Shown here: positions 17,100 to 26,044 of the stretch, piece after piece
Layout of the letters: each line of letters opens with the position of its first letter
How positions within the stretch are numbered: the first letter of the stretch is position 1
NCBI GenBank assembly: GCA_014360685.1
Contig: JACIXB010000011.1
Location: 1 to 64,000, forward strand
Direction: 5' to 3'
Length of the DNA stretch: 64,000 bases
Source: Actinomycetota bacterium
GTDB lineage: Bacteria; Actinomycetota; Geothermincolia; Geothermincolales; RBG-13-55-18
Position numbers and translations under genes: made by a program
The notes under the pieces: generated by a model
Seen by the model: only the letters and a program-made list of their open reading frames with translations
Databases searched by the model: none
What the model was told of the DNA's origin: nothing

Positions 17100-17630
17100 T
17101 CAATCCGGCCCCGGTTCGTTCTGGCCCTCCCCAGCCGGTGAATCGAGGTTTGCATCGCTTGACCCGCTTTTTTCCGCCCCGGCATTCCCGGGATGACGTG
17201 AATGGGCAGTATTTTCCCCTACCGGCGTATGCCCCGGCTCCTCCTCCAAACGTATGCGGCTCGCCCTCCTGGCCAGGGATGCCAGGGGGATGGTGAGGAA
17301 GCCGAGGTTGGCGGCCACCACCCAGAAGGCCAGGGCGGCCCCAGCCGCCGCGCCCCAGCCTACCGCCGAGGCCCAGATGGTGAAGGCCAGGCCAGGCACG
17401 CAGGCGGCAAGGGCAAGGATGCCGGAAAATTTCCTCAACCTCCGCAGCCGGAAAGAGGCTTCCACGGGGAGCAGGAGGGCCTCCGGGGGTTCCTCCCTTC
17501 TCCTCAGGTAACGGGAGAGGATGACCAGCAGCGAGGCGTCGGGGACATGTCCCGCCAGCTGCATGACCGCCCCCACCATGGTTACGTTGATGATGGTGAC
17601 CATCCCGAGAATCATTACCCATGCGACCAT
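17100..17630 (-). CDS. Hypothetical membrane protein
   Basis: A 176-aa protein not recognised as a known family. An N-terminal hydrophobic helix (about 3-26) is followed by a basic loop (SRYLRRREE and RLRRLRKF) and two further hydrophobic helices (about 69-92 and 95-118), then a hydrophilic acidic C-terminal tail of about 55 residues. The ATG has no clear ribosome site, and a dispersed family-B repeat ends 14 bp upstream. The hydrophobic pattern supports a real gene, but expression signals are weak. Confidence 0.6.
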   Translation of the reverse strand: MVAWVMILGMVTIINVTMVGAVMQLAGHVPDASLLVILSRYLRRREEPPEALLLPVEASFRLRRLRKFSGILALAACVPGLAFTIWASAVGWGAAAGAALAFWVVAANLGFLTIPLASLARRASRIRLEEEPGHTPVGENTAHSRHPGNAGAEKSGSSDANLDSPAGEGQNEPGPD

Positions 17631-17643
17631 GTCGTTATATTAA

Positions 17644-17680
17644 GGGGTCAGGTCTTGAATCGTGATACCCATGGGGGTAT
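17644..17680 (-). repeat. Dispersed repeat family B, copy B1
   Basis: A 37-bp element read on the minus strand as ATACCCCCATGGGTAT (imperfect hairpin), then a linker and GACCTGACCCC. It lies just upstream of the small membrane protein gene. Other copies are at 31595, 34391, 34519 (partial), 56654 and 56790. The rest of 17681-18133 holds no gene. Confidence 0.85.
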
Positions 17681-18133
17681 ATAAGGGCCGAGCCTTTATC
17701 CTTGACAGCCTCGGGGGTATGGGATAGAACACGCAGACTTGACTACGTTTTATAAAGATGGGGCTCATCTATCGCGATGTGGCTCATGGAAGCCAAAAGC
17801 GTTATAGATCCGCCTTGTACGATTGCCATAAGGCGCTTGAGCTGTCGCCGGCACGCCTACCCCGTAAAGACCACGCACTCCCGGCTTTAAAACTGCCTAC
17901 AGATTCTTAACGGCCTCGACTATCGTATCGGTCGTTAAGCGGAACTAAAACCGAGGATAGGAATCCATACCTAAAGAAATACGGGATTCCTTGAAATGTG
18001 ATCTTCGCCGATTTTAATTTACGCGCTTCAGAACGAGGTGTTGGAGGAGCAGCGGTTCCCTGAAGCGTGATACCCGGCACTGGTTCAACCATACGGAAAA
18101 ACTCAAACTAAACGCTGACATGTTTCCAGACAT

Positions 18134-18186
18134 GGAAAGGGACTGACCCCAAATGGTGTTTTCGGAAATGGAAAGGGACTGACCCC
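18134..18186 (+). repeat. Dispersed repeat family A, pair 2
   Basis: GGAAAGGGACTGACCCC occurs at 18134-18150 and 18170-18186, offset 36 bp, the same period as the pair at 13290-13348. Both copies are followed by AAATGGTGT. The pair ends 28 bp before the start of the radical-SAM gene. Confidence 0.9.
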
Positions 18187-18214
18187 AAATGGTGTGTGGT
18201 GTATTATCAAGGCG

Positions 18215-19234
18215 ATGTTGGGTGATTATTTTTCCATACTGGGCGGGGAGAGGCCGGCTCGACACTGGGTGAGCAGCCGTCTGCCTGCTGGCTCCGACAA
18301 CCTGGAGGAACTCCCAGACGAGGAATTGTGGGGCCTCCACGACCGGGCCATGGAGACCTTCCGCAGTTCCTGGGAGGAGCGGTCCTGGCCCCCGGAGCGG
18401 GCACGCCCCTCCCTCCTGGACCTGAAGGTGACGCTGGCCCGCCGCATGCTCCGGGACTGCCACATGTGCGAGAGGCGGTGCGGGGCGGACCGCACCGCGG
18501 GAAAGACAGGTTACTGCGGCGTGGGTGAGACCTCCAGGGTAGCCTCCATCTTTTTGCACTTCGGCGAGGAACCGGAGCTGGTGCCCTCGCACACCATCTT
18601 CTTCTCCGGCTGCACCTTCCGCTGCGTCTACTGCCAGAACTGGGACATAGCCATGGACGCCCGCACCGGCAGCCCCGCCGATCCCGCCTACCTGGCCGAG
18701 GCCTTACGGCACGGCATGAGGCAGGGTTCGCGCAACGCCAACTTCGTGGGGGGCAACCCGGACCCCAACCTGCACACCATCCTGGAGACCATCGTCCACC
18801 TGGGAGATGATGGAAAGAACCTCCCCATGGTCTGGAACTCCAACATGTACACCTCCCTCGAGGCCATGCGCCTCCTGGAGGGGGTCATGGACGTCTACCT
18901 GGCCGACTTCCGTTACGGGAACGACGAGTGCGCCCGGAAATATTCCGACGTGGAGCGCTACTTCGAGGTGGTGAGCCGGAACTTCGCCATCGCCCACCGC
19001 CAGGGGGAGGTCATGCTGCGCCAGCTCCTCCTGCCCAGCCACCTACACTGCTGCACGAAGAGGATCATGGAGTGGGTGGCGGAGAACATGCCGGACGTCT
19101 ACTTCAACCTCATGTTCCAGTACCGGCCCGAGTACAAGGCCGCCCTCTACCCGGAGATGAACCGCCGCCCCTCCGGGGAGGAGAAGCGCGAGGCGGTGGC
19201 CATCGCCGCCCGCCTGGGCATCGCCCTCTGTTGA
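18215..19234 (+). CDS. Radical SAM protein, PflA/PflX-like
   Basis: A 339-aa protein. The radical-SAM cluster motif C-x3-C-x2-C is at C133, C137 and C140 (SGCTFRCVYCQNW). An N-terminal cysteine group (C82, C85, C89, C101 in CHMCERRCGADR...GYCG) may bind a second cluster. This layout matches COG1313, a pyruvate formate-lyase activase relative of unknown target. It begins 28 bp after a pair of family-A repeats, so its promoter may lie in or before them. The ATG chosen has only AAGGCG upstream; ATG at 18194 is an alternative. No glycyl-radical enzyme is adjacent. Confidence 0.88.
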   Translation: MLGDYFSILGGERPARHWVSSRLPAGSDNLEELPDEELWGLHDRAMETFRSSWEERSWPPERARPSLLDLKVTLARRMLRDCHMCERRCGADRTAGKTGYCGVGETSRVASIFLHFGEEPELVPSHTIFFSGCTFRCVYCQNWDIAMDARTGSPADPAYLAEALRHGMRQGSRNANFVGGNPDPNLHTILETIVHLGDDGKNLPMVWNSNMYTSLEAMRLLEGVMDVYLADFRYGNDECARKYSDVERYFEVVSRNFAIAHRQGEVMLRQLLLPSHLHCCTKRIMEWVAENMPDVYFNLMFQYRPEYKAALYPEMNRRPSGEEKREAVAIAARLGIALC

Positions 19235-19444
19235 AAGCATCGGAGCGTCGCCCCTCTCAACCTCCCTGAGGCAACGCCCGATGTTGCGTTTTGCTTGAAC
19301 ATCGACCTTTCCGTCACCTACCTGAGAAGTTTATGAAAGGGCGCCTTACCGCAGGCGGGGAGGGACGGCGCGGGGGATTTAAATGACCAAGGTCGTCGTG
19401 CTCAAAGGGTCCTTTCGATTCGCGGTGTACCTCGCCCCCTGGGA

Positions 19445-20272
19445 TCAGGTGCCGGACTTGACCGTCACTATGGGATAGGGGATGGTAATTCCTTCCTTTT
19501 CAAGCGCGGCTTTGACCTCGGAGATGGCCCTGGACTTGACCTCCAGGAGATTATGGGTCGTGAGGTCCAGCCAGAAATAGACCCTCAGGTTCAGCGAGCT
19601 TTCCCCGAGGCTCTCCAGGACCACCAGGGGAGCCGGTTCGTCCAGTATGCCGTCCAAGCCCCGCAAGGCTTCCTCCGCCACCCGGGCCGCCCGCGCCGGG
19701 TCGGCGTCATAGGTCACCCCCACTTGGAAATCCAAGCGCCGCCTGCGGTTCGCCGTGCTGTTGATGACCACCCCGGAGAAGAGGGAGCGGTTGGGGACGA
19801 ACACTTCGCGATCGTCGAACATGCGGATGATGGTGTCCCGCACCCGGACGTCCACCACCACCCCCTCGACGTCACCGAAACGGACCACATCGCCGATGAC
19901 GAAGGGTTTCTGCAGGATGATGGTGATGCCGGCTATGAAATTCTCGATGACGTCTTTGAGGGCGAAGCCGAGCCCCACGCTGACCAAGCCCAGGGAGGCC
20001 ACCGGGGCCCCGGGGTTGACTCCCATCACACCCAGGGATACCAGGATGCCCAGCACCAAAATCCCCGTGAACACCAGGCGCGAAACGACCCGCGTCGCAT
20101 GTTCGCTGGCGCGGATCTTCATTATGGAACGGGATACCAGGAAGCGGGCCAGGCGGGCCAGGAAATAGAAAAACAGGAGCACTACCAGTCCTACCGCCAG
20201 CGAGGGCAGGCGGGACATGAAACCGTCCCAAAGGTCGCGAAAGGCGTCCAGGACTACGTTGGCGGTCAACAT
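19445..20272 (-). CDS. Small-conductance mechanosensitive channel, MscS family
   Basis: A 275-aa inner-membrane protein. Hydrophobic helices lie at about 20-45 and 66-90, then the pore-lining helix rich in Gly/Ala (VASLGLVSVGLGFALKDVIENF). The MscS beta domain follows (KPFVIGDVVRFGDVEGVVVDVRVRDTIIR...VFVPNRSLFSGVVINST), and an alpha/beta C-terminal domain completes it. It releases solutes on hypo-osmotic shock. GAGGTGA lies 8 bases before the ATG. The next gene upstream on the strand (20348-20890) is 75 bp away and may be co-transcribed. Confidence 0.94.
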   Translation of the reverse strand: MLTANVVLDAFRDLWDGFMSRLPSLAVGLVVLLFFYFLARLARFLVSRSIMKIRASEHATRVVSRLVFTGILVLGILVSLGVMGVNPGAPVASLGLVSVGLGFALKDVIENFIAGITIILQKPFVIGDVVRFGDVEGVVVDVRVRDTIIRMFDDREVFVPNRSLFSGVVINSTANRRRRLDFQVGVTYDADPARAARVAEEALRGLDGILDEPAPLVVLESLGESSLNLRVYFWLDLTTHNLLEVKSRAISEVKAALEKEGITIPYPIVTVKSGT

Positions 20273-20347
20273 TAAAGCTTCACCTCGACCTTCTTCACTT
20301 CCCGGATTACGGCCTTTTTGGCTGCATGGACATCGAGCAGCCTGCCG

Positions 20348-20890
20348 CTAAGGCTTTATCTCCACCTGTTTCCCTCCCCCGGCCTCGTCCGTGGTCGCCT
20401 CTTCATCCGCAACCACCTCCGGCTTGGGCGGCAACCGCCTCAGCCAGTCCTGCATCTCCTGGGGAAGGTTGCTCTCCACCCAGATCCAGTCGGGATAACC
20501 ATCCCGCACGTAGGCGTAGACGTTCTCCCCGCCGCTCTTGACCAGTTCCTGGAGGGAATTCCTGAGGCCATCCTGGGCCCTGATAAAATCGGTCTGGTTA
20601 TCCCTCATGTTCACCTCGCTGTTCTTCACCACCACCAGGACCCCGTCCGCCCCCTTGAGAGCCTTGGCGATGGTGAAGGACCTCCGGTAGCCGGGAAGGA
20701 GGATGGCCACGATGACGATGGCCACCACCATCACCGTGACCACGTTGACCACCAGGGCCGCGATGAGGCTGACCTTGCGCCTTTTCTTCTCCGTCCGGAC
20801 CCTATCTCTGCGGGGCCCGGGGACCGCCTCCCCCGGCAAAGCTCCTTCCGAGGGCCCGGGCGGTATTCCCTGCTCGTCCCTGTGACTCAT
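20348..20890 (-). CDS. Hypothetical single-pass membrane protein
   Basis: A 180-aa protein with GGAGG 8 bases before the chosen ATG. The hydrophilic N-terminus ends in a basic stretch (RRDRVRTEKKRRK), followed by one strong transmembrane helix (about 41-65, rich in Val/Ile/Ala). An extracytoplasmic domain of about 110 residues follows, with DGVLVVVKNSEVNMRDNQTDF and a Pro/Glu-rich end. The positive-inside rule puts the C-terminus outside. No known family recognised. It lies 75 bp before the MscS gene on the same strand. Confidence 0.75.
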   Translation of the reverse strand: MSHRDEQGIPPGPSEGALPGEAVPGPRRDRVRTEKKRRKVSLIAALVVNVVTVMVVAIVIVAILLPGYRRSFTIAKALKGADGVLVVVKNSEVNMRDNQTDFIRAQDGLRNSLQELVKSGGENVYAYVRDGYPDWIWVESNLPQEMQDWLRRLPPKPEVVADEEATTDEAGGGKQVEIKP

Positions 20891-21892
20891 GGGCATCACC
20901 TCCGTCGCATAATCCTTCTTTAGGATAGCGGAAAACCCTGCAACGTTCCCGCGGGCCGGGAAAAACCGTGTTTCATAAAAAATACATGTTTCTTTTACAC
21001 ATCCTTAACGGTGAGGGATTAACCTCGTCCTTGAAAAAGGGTGAGAAACGCCATTCCCTCCGGTCGGAGGTGAGGGAACCGCCGGCGGTCCGGCGGGCGT
21101 CGGATGCGCGAAAAGTTCGTGATGCTGAAGCGAGATGCGCGGAAGGTTACGAGGGATGGACATCATCCGGTACGACCGCCGCCAGGCACCGAGTCTTGGA
21201 CGCAGCGCCTTCCGGGGAGGGAGGTGAGGAGAGGTAGGGAACGGAGCGGCTCAGCGGGAAATATAATGGTTAGAGAACAGCATGTGTGGAAAAGAGAGGA
21301 TGAAGAAGCGCCGGGTGGAGCAACGAACCGTTTCCCGCCGGTATGCGGGTGCTCGTACGAGGTCTGCCGCATCCGGAAATGCTTAATGCTCGAAACCGGC
21401 GAACGGCGAAGCCTCCCCGGGCAAATGCAGGGAACAAGAGGTTGTGGTTTAGAAAAACAAAAAGGCTTTATCGAGCACATTACCGTCTTTTTCCGGGAGG
21501 ACACGCGGGAGGCAAGAGCTGTCGGCCCCGGGGTAGGTATGGACCCCGGGGCAGGCGGGTATCCGGCGGCGCGCATGGGTCGCCGTCGCCGGAATGAGGC
21601 CCTTCGGGGATGAGGACTCGAGATAAACTCATAGGAGGAGTGTTTGGAGGTCAAAGAGGGTCGCGGGCCATACGATTCTTCGGGGACGAGGACTCGAAAT
21701 AAACCTCGTTGGATGAGCTTTATATGCATGCGTGGGAGGAATACAAGGGAGAAAGGCTCTCGCCGCGGCTAAGTCAGGCGATGGAAAAGCGAAGCCATGC
21801 CGCCGGGGCGACAGGTTCGCCAAAGTAAAGCCGGGCAAAGTCCGCATGAAATGGTAGAATCCTGGAATCCGTCAGCATAAGGAGTGATGGAG
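20891..21892. other. Long gene-free divergent region
   Basis: About 1 kb between the divergent membrane-protein and htrA genes. Base composition is less GC-biased than the flanks, and open frames lack motifs or ribosome sites. It contains the direct repeat at 21602-21706. A possible -10 box TAGAAT lies near 21855, about 30 bp before the htrA start. Confidence 0.55.
21602..21706 (+). repeat. Imperfect 28-bp direct repeat
   Basis: CTTCGGGGATGAGGACTCGA begins at 21602 and recurs as CTTCGGGGACGAGGACTCGA at 21678; both are followed by a purine and ATAAAC. The offset is 76 bp. It sits in the gene-free stretch upstream of htrA. Confidence 0.6.
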
Positions 21893-23146
21893 ATGAACGA
21901 TAGCCCGAACGAATACCGCGACTCAGCTTTCCCTCCGCCGCAGTCCACGCCTTCTCCGCCACCACCGCCGTCCTCGACTATGCCCATGTTTCCCCCACCC
22001 GGGACCCCCGCCCCGCCTCACCCCTACAGGGGCGTCAAGAGGCGGTGGGGCGGGAATGGAATAAGAACCGTGGTTCTCTCCGCCGCCGTCTCCCTGATCG
22101 TCGCCCTGCTCGTCATCTTCCTCTTGCCCTTCTTCTTCGGTGGTAACCCCGTGGACATTCTGCGGGGCAAGGGTTCAACCACCCAGATCCAGGAGGTGAA
22201 AACGGTCGAGGAACGAGTGGTCAAGGCGGGCCAGGAGGCGGTGGTGGAGGTGGCCGAACGCATCCTCCCCTCCGTGGTGAACATCGAGGTCCAGTACGGG
22301 ATAACCCAGGGCGGGATCGGATCCGGCTTCATATGGCGGTCCGACGGCTACATAGTCACCAACAACCACGTGGTGCAGGACGCCACCAAACTGATCGTCT
22401 CCCTGCGAGACGGATCCATCTACGAGGCCAAGATCGTGGGCACCGACCCGGATACCGACTTGGCGGTGATCAAGATCGACGCCTCCGACCTTCCGGCGGC
22501 TCCCCTGGGAACCTCCGCGGACCTGGTGGTGGGGGAGCTGGCGGTGGCCGTGGGCAGTCCGGAGGGCTTCGAGGGCAGCGTCACCTCGGGGATCATCAGC
22601 GCCCTAAACCGGAACATCATCATCGGTAACACTCCCCTCCTGGACGTCATCCAGACCGACGCGGCCATCAACCCCGGCAACTCCGGCGGCCCTCTGTGTA
22701 ACAGCGTGGGGGAGGTCATCGGGATCAACACAGCCATCTACTCTCAGACGGCCAGCGGAGGTTACGACGGACTGGGCTTCGCCATCGCCATCGACAACGC
22801 CAAGCCCATAGTGGAGGAGCTCATCTCCAAGGGCTACGTGATCCATGCCTGGCTCGGGTTCCTCGGAAGCACGCTGGACCCGGATATCGCCCGCATCTAT
22901 GACCTCCCGGTGGACAAGGGGGCCATCGTGCGCCGGGTGGTGCCCGATGCCCCGGCGGACAAGGCAGGCCTCCGGTCGGGGGACATCATCGTCTCCATCG
23001 ACGGGAAAGCCGTGGACTCCATGGACGCGTTGATGATCGAGATCCGCAAGCACCAGCCGGGAGACGAGGTGACCATAGAGTACTACCGGGGAAAGGAAAA
23101 GAAGGCCACCAAGGCTACGTTGGAGGAGAAACCGCCTTCGTTCTAA
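21893..23146 (+). CDS. htrA: Trypsin-like serine protease, HtrA/DegP family
   Basis: A 417-aa membrane-anchored protease. The proline-rich cytoplasmic N-terminus (about 1-45) is followed by a transmembrane helix (about 58-83). The catalytic triad is H159 (TNNHVV), D189 (DTDLAV) and S264 (NPGNSGGP). A single C-terminal PDZ domain occupies about 320-405. HtrA degrades or refolds damaged envelope proteins. The start at 21893 is chosen for GGAG with 8-base spacing; ATG at 21887 and GTG at 21884 are too close to it. The N-terminal form resembles actinobacterial HtrA proteins. It stands alone, followed by a 466-bp gap. Confidence 0.94.
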   Translation: MNDSPNEYRDSAFPPPQSTPSPPPPPSSTMPMFPPPGTPAPPHPYRGVKRRWGGNGIRTVVLSAAVSLIVALLVIFLLPFFFGGNPVDILRGKGSTTQIQEVKTVEERVVKAGQEAVVEVAERILPSVVNIEVQYGITQGGIGSGFIWRSDGYIVTNNHVVQDATKLIVSLRDGSIYEAKIVGTDPDTDLAVIKIDASDLPAAPLGTSADLVVGELAVAVGSPEGFEGSVTSGIISALNRNIIIGNTPLLDVIQTDAAINPGNSGGPLCNSVGEVIGINTAIYSQTASGGYDGLGFAIAIDNAKPIVEELISKGYVIHAWLGFLGSTLDPDIARIYDLPVDKGAIVRRVVPDAPADKAGLRSGDIIVSIDGKAVDSMDALMIEIRKHQPGDEVTIEYYRGKEKKATKATLEEKPPSF

Positions 23147-23612
23147 GGCTCCGTTTTCCCCGGTCCCTTCCGCAGGGACTACCCGGCCCCGCGTCAAGCC
23201 CGGCACGCCCTGGAGGCGATCGGGATTCCGGGCCCGGCGGTCATAAAGGGTGGGCGGATGGGCCCACGACCCTGTCTTCCCGGTGACCGGATACGGGCCC
23301 CTTCGGCCGGCCCCACCTCTGGGCCCATCATTTGTGATTCCGGAGGCGGCGGGCTCGTCTCCTCTCAATCTTTTCTTACAACCGGACTCCTGCGGGCCAT
23401 CCATCACCTCTGATACGGAGGGTGCGGGCTAGTCTCCGTATGGCGTCGGGAGTGGGATCCTTCAGGCTCGGCCCTTTCGTGCTCGAATGCTGGCTCGGCC
23501 CGGCGCACCCGGGGCGTCCGCCGGTATCCTTTATCGATTTTTCTCCGTTCCTCAACAGATTCTTAACATCCTCATGCCAACATCAACCTCATAAAGGTCA
23601 TGGAGAGGCTAT
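23147..23612. other. Intergenic region downstream of htrA
   Basis: No gene is seen in these 466 bp. A degenerate direct repeat is present: GGAGGCGGCGGGCTCGTCTC near 23342 and GGAGGGTGCGGGCTAGTCTC near 23417. No intrinsic terminator with a T-run could be identified. Confidence 0.5.
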
Positions 23613-23705
23613 ATGTTCAGGCAGGTGAGGCGGGCGTTTCGGGCATTGATGAACATCAACAACGCAAAGGCCCTGGAGGGGATACAGGAGCGGAGGTCGC
23701 CTTGA
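23613..23705 (+). CDS. Small ORF coupled to the lipoprotein gene
   Basis: A 30-codon frame (MFRQVRRAFRALMNINNAKAL to the residues ERRSP) with a good ribosome site, GGAGAGG, 4 bases before the ATG. Its TGA stop overlaps the TTG start of the lipoprotein gene (TTGA), the classic layout for translational coupling. The peptide is basic with a possible amphipathic helix. It could be a leader peptide that governs lipoprotein translation, or a small protein. No homologue is recognised. Confidence 0.5.
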   Translation: MFRQVRRAFRALMNINNAKALEGIQERRSP

Positions 23706-24457
23706 GGAAGGGATCGATCTTAAGGACGGTCGTCGCCGCGGCGGTGACCCTGGCCGTCCTCCTCGCCGCATCCTCCTGCGGAAGCGGGGAGACGAAGCAA
23801 TCCTCTTCCGCGACGACCAAGCTACCGCCGGGGATGGCGGGATCGGAGAACACGGCCTACGAGGAGATCCCTTCCTCCGACCTGAAGACCTCCGGGGAGG
23901 AGGGAGGCGCACCGGCGGCCGGCAGCGAGACCTCGTCCGGGGCAGCGGGGGAATCCGGCACCGAGGCCTCGGCGCGAAAAACGGCGACCCTCTCCGGTGT
24001 GGAATTCACGGTGGTGGCGGCCAGGCGCGAGGAGAACAACAAACTGGTGGCCTCCTCGGGAACGCGGGAGGTCAACGGGGACTTCTTGGAGGTGGAGCTC
24101 AAGATCAAGAACGCCGGCGGTTCCCTGGTGAGCCTGTCCCGCTTCTCGTTCCGGCTCTGGAACCCCCACATCGACGCCGCCACCTACGACGACTATTACG
24201 GAAGCGTCACCACTTACGGAGGTTACGTATCCACGAACATCATCTCCGCCGCTCTCCTCGACTACGCCACCCTGCAAAAGGTGACCACCACCCTGAGAAT
24301 AGGGGAGGAGACAGCCGACGTGTTCCTGTTCTTCGACCTCAATCCCCTGAGCGTGTCCAGGAACCAGGGCTTTACCAAGGAGGGCTCCAACCTGGTCATC
24401 TACGATACTGAAACCGGCGCGAAGACGGAGGTAAACCTGGCCGGTTTCCCGGACTGA
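23702..24457 (+). CDS. Secreted lipoprotein with DUF4352-like domain
   Basis: A 251-aa protein; TTG start with GGAGGT 4 bases upstream, overlapping the preceding small ORF. A signal peptide ends in the lipobox LLAASSC (C26). A low-complexity Ser/Glu/Gly linker (about 27-95) precedes an immunoglobulin-like domain starting LSGVEFTVVAARREENNK and ending VIYDTETGAKTEVNLAGF, similar to DUF4352. It would be lipid-anchored outside the membrane. It lies 24 bp before an ABC permease gene and may be the extracytoplasmic partner of that transporter. Confidence 0.82.
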   Translation: MRKGSILRTVVAAAVTLAVLLAASSCGSGETKQSSSATTKLPPGMAGSENTAYEEIPSSDLKTSGEEGGAPAAGSETSSGAAGESGTEASARKTATLSGVEFTVVAARREENNKLVASSGTREVNGDFLEVELKIKNAGGSLVSLSRFSFRLWNPHIDAATYDDYYGSVTTYGGYVSTNIISAALLDYATLQKVTTTLRIGEETADVFLFFDLNPLSVSRNQGFTKEGSNLVIYDTETGAKTEVNLAGFPD

Positions 24458-24481
24458 GGCGTACCGGGAGGTCGAGAGGAT

Positions 24482-26035
24482 ATGCGTTCCGTAAAGCGAG
24501 GCCTCCGGAGCTTCGTCCGCCACCCCCTGGCCAATTTGGTGGTGGTCCTCCTGCTCTTCGTCTGCCTAACCTTCTCCCTATCCATGCTGGCGGTGAAGAT
24601 GGCCGCCGACTCCCAGGTGGAGGAAGTCAAGCGGAGCGTGGGGAACTACGCTGAGCTCAGGGTGAGCTTGGAACACCAGATGCAGGTCTACCAGGAGCAG
24701 CGGGGACAGGACCCCGCCAAGCGCCAAGCCGAGGCCCGCAAGATGTCCGAGGAGGAACTGCTGGAGGAGCGCGCCAAGATCCTGGTTCCCGAACAGGTGA
24801 CGGACGATTTCTCCATGCGACCGGAGATCATATCCTACGACAAGGTGCTGGAGGCCGTCGTCGTCCTCCCGGACATAACCGGCCCGGGAGTAGAGACCCT
24901 GCTCTCGCTACGCAGAAGACTCTCGCCGGGATCCGCACAGGCCTCCTCCTCCGCCGGCGGGTCCTCCTTCCTCTTCGAAGGCAACACCCATGGGGCTTCG
25001 GCCTCGGACTTCCTGCGGGGCGCCAAAAGACTGGTGGAGGGCTCGCTCTACACCTACCAGGACTACCTGAACGCCAACCCGGTGGTGGTGGTGGAAAAGA
25101 CCCTGGCCGAGGAGAACGGTCTCCGGGTGGGAGACGCCATCACAGCCAGGATCACCGGAGCCGAGGGGCGAGACTCGGAGATGGAGCTCACGGTAATTGG
25201 AATCTATGAAACGGTGGAGGCGGAATCCGGGGGCACCGGGCAGGATTTCCAGACCTTCAACCCCGCGGGCAACAAGTTCTACGCCCCGCTTTCCGTGGTC
25301 CAGGAGCTCAACAGCACCCCGGGTTACGTGGAACTCGGCTCCTATTACCTGGACAGCGCGGACAGCTCGCGAACCCTGAGCCTTGCTTTCCAGGATATGG
25401 TAAGCGAGGGCCTGGTGGAAGGCGACAAATACGAGTTGGCCACGGACTACTCCGACTTCGAGTCCATCTCCGACCCCTTGCTGAAGGTGAGCAGAACCTC
25501 GACCATCGCCTTAGCTGGAGCCCTGGGAGCGTGCGCGCTCATCATCGTCCTGGCCATGTTCATCATAGTGGGCGGCCGCACCCGGGAACTCGGCGTGCTC
25601 AAGGCCATCGGGGCCACGGACCGCCAGGTGCTCCTGCAGTACGCCGCGGAGGTATTGTGCGTATGCCTGGTGGCCGCCGTCCTGGCCGCCGGGGCCTCGA
25701 CCGTCGTCTCCCAGCAACTGGGGGACTGGCTGCTCCGCGAGAACACGGCGGCCGCCGACCAGGCGTCGCAGGCGCAGGGTCCCGGAGACCTTCCCGGGGG
25801 AAGAACGGGCATACCCGCTCTACGCAACATGGAGGAGAACCTTTACAAGAAAGGGGGCCGGTTTTCCTTCTCCTCCTCCCCCACCCGGCAGACCGCGGAA
25901 CTGGACGTCATCTACCGGGGCATCCTCCTGGTTTACGGCATTCTCATCCTCCTGGGCATAAGCCTGCTGGGGACGGCGGTTCCCGTGGTGTGGATAAACC
26001 GGCTGCGTCCCGCCAGGGTGCTGGCCATGGAGTGA
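24482..26035 (+). CDS. ABC transporter permease, FtsX/MacB type
   Basis: A 517-aa protein with GGGAGGT 8 bases before its ATG. One N-terminal membrane helix (about 18-41) is followed by a large extracytoplasmic domain with a disordered Ser/Gly patch. Three C-terminal helices follow, near 340-365, 390-412 and 485-508. The segment GGRTRELGVLKAIGATDRQVLLQ between helices 2 and 3 is the FtsX/MacB coupling motif. Such permeases use ATP to drive substrates or mechanical changes across the envelope. The ATPase gene follows after 9 bp, and the lipoprotein gene precedes. Confidence 0.9.
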   Translation: MRSVKRGLRSFVRHPLANLVVVLLLFVCLTFSLSMLAVKMAADSQVEEVKRSVGNYAELRVSLEHQMQVYQEQRGQDPAKRQAEARKMSEEELLEERAKILVPEQVTDDFSMRPEIISYDKVLEAVVVLPDITGPGVETLLSLRRRLSPGSAQASSSAGGSSFLFEGNTHGASASDFLRGAKRLVEGSLYTYQDYLNANPVVVVEKTLAEENGLRVGDAITARITGAEGRDSEMELTVIGIYETVEAESGGTGQDFQTFNPAGNKFYAPLSVVQELNSTPGYVELGSYYLDSADSSRTLSLAFQDMVSEGLVEGDKYELATDYSDFESISDPLLKVSRTSTIALAGALGACALIIVLAMFIIVGGRTRELGVLKAIGATDRQVLLQYAAEVLCVCLVAAVLAAGASTVVSQQLGDWLLRENTAAADQASQAQGPGDLPGGRTGIPALRNMEENLYKKGGRFSFSSSPTRQTAELDVIYRGILLVYGILILLGISLLGTAVPVVWINRLRPARVLAME

Positions 26036-26044
26036 ACGACGGGT

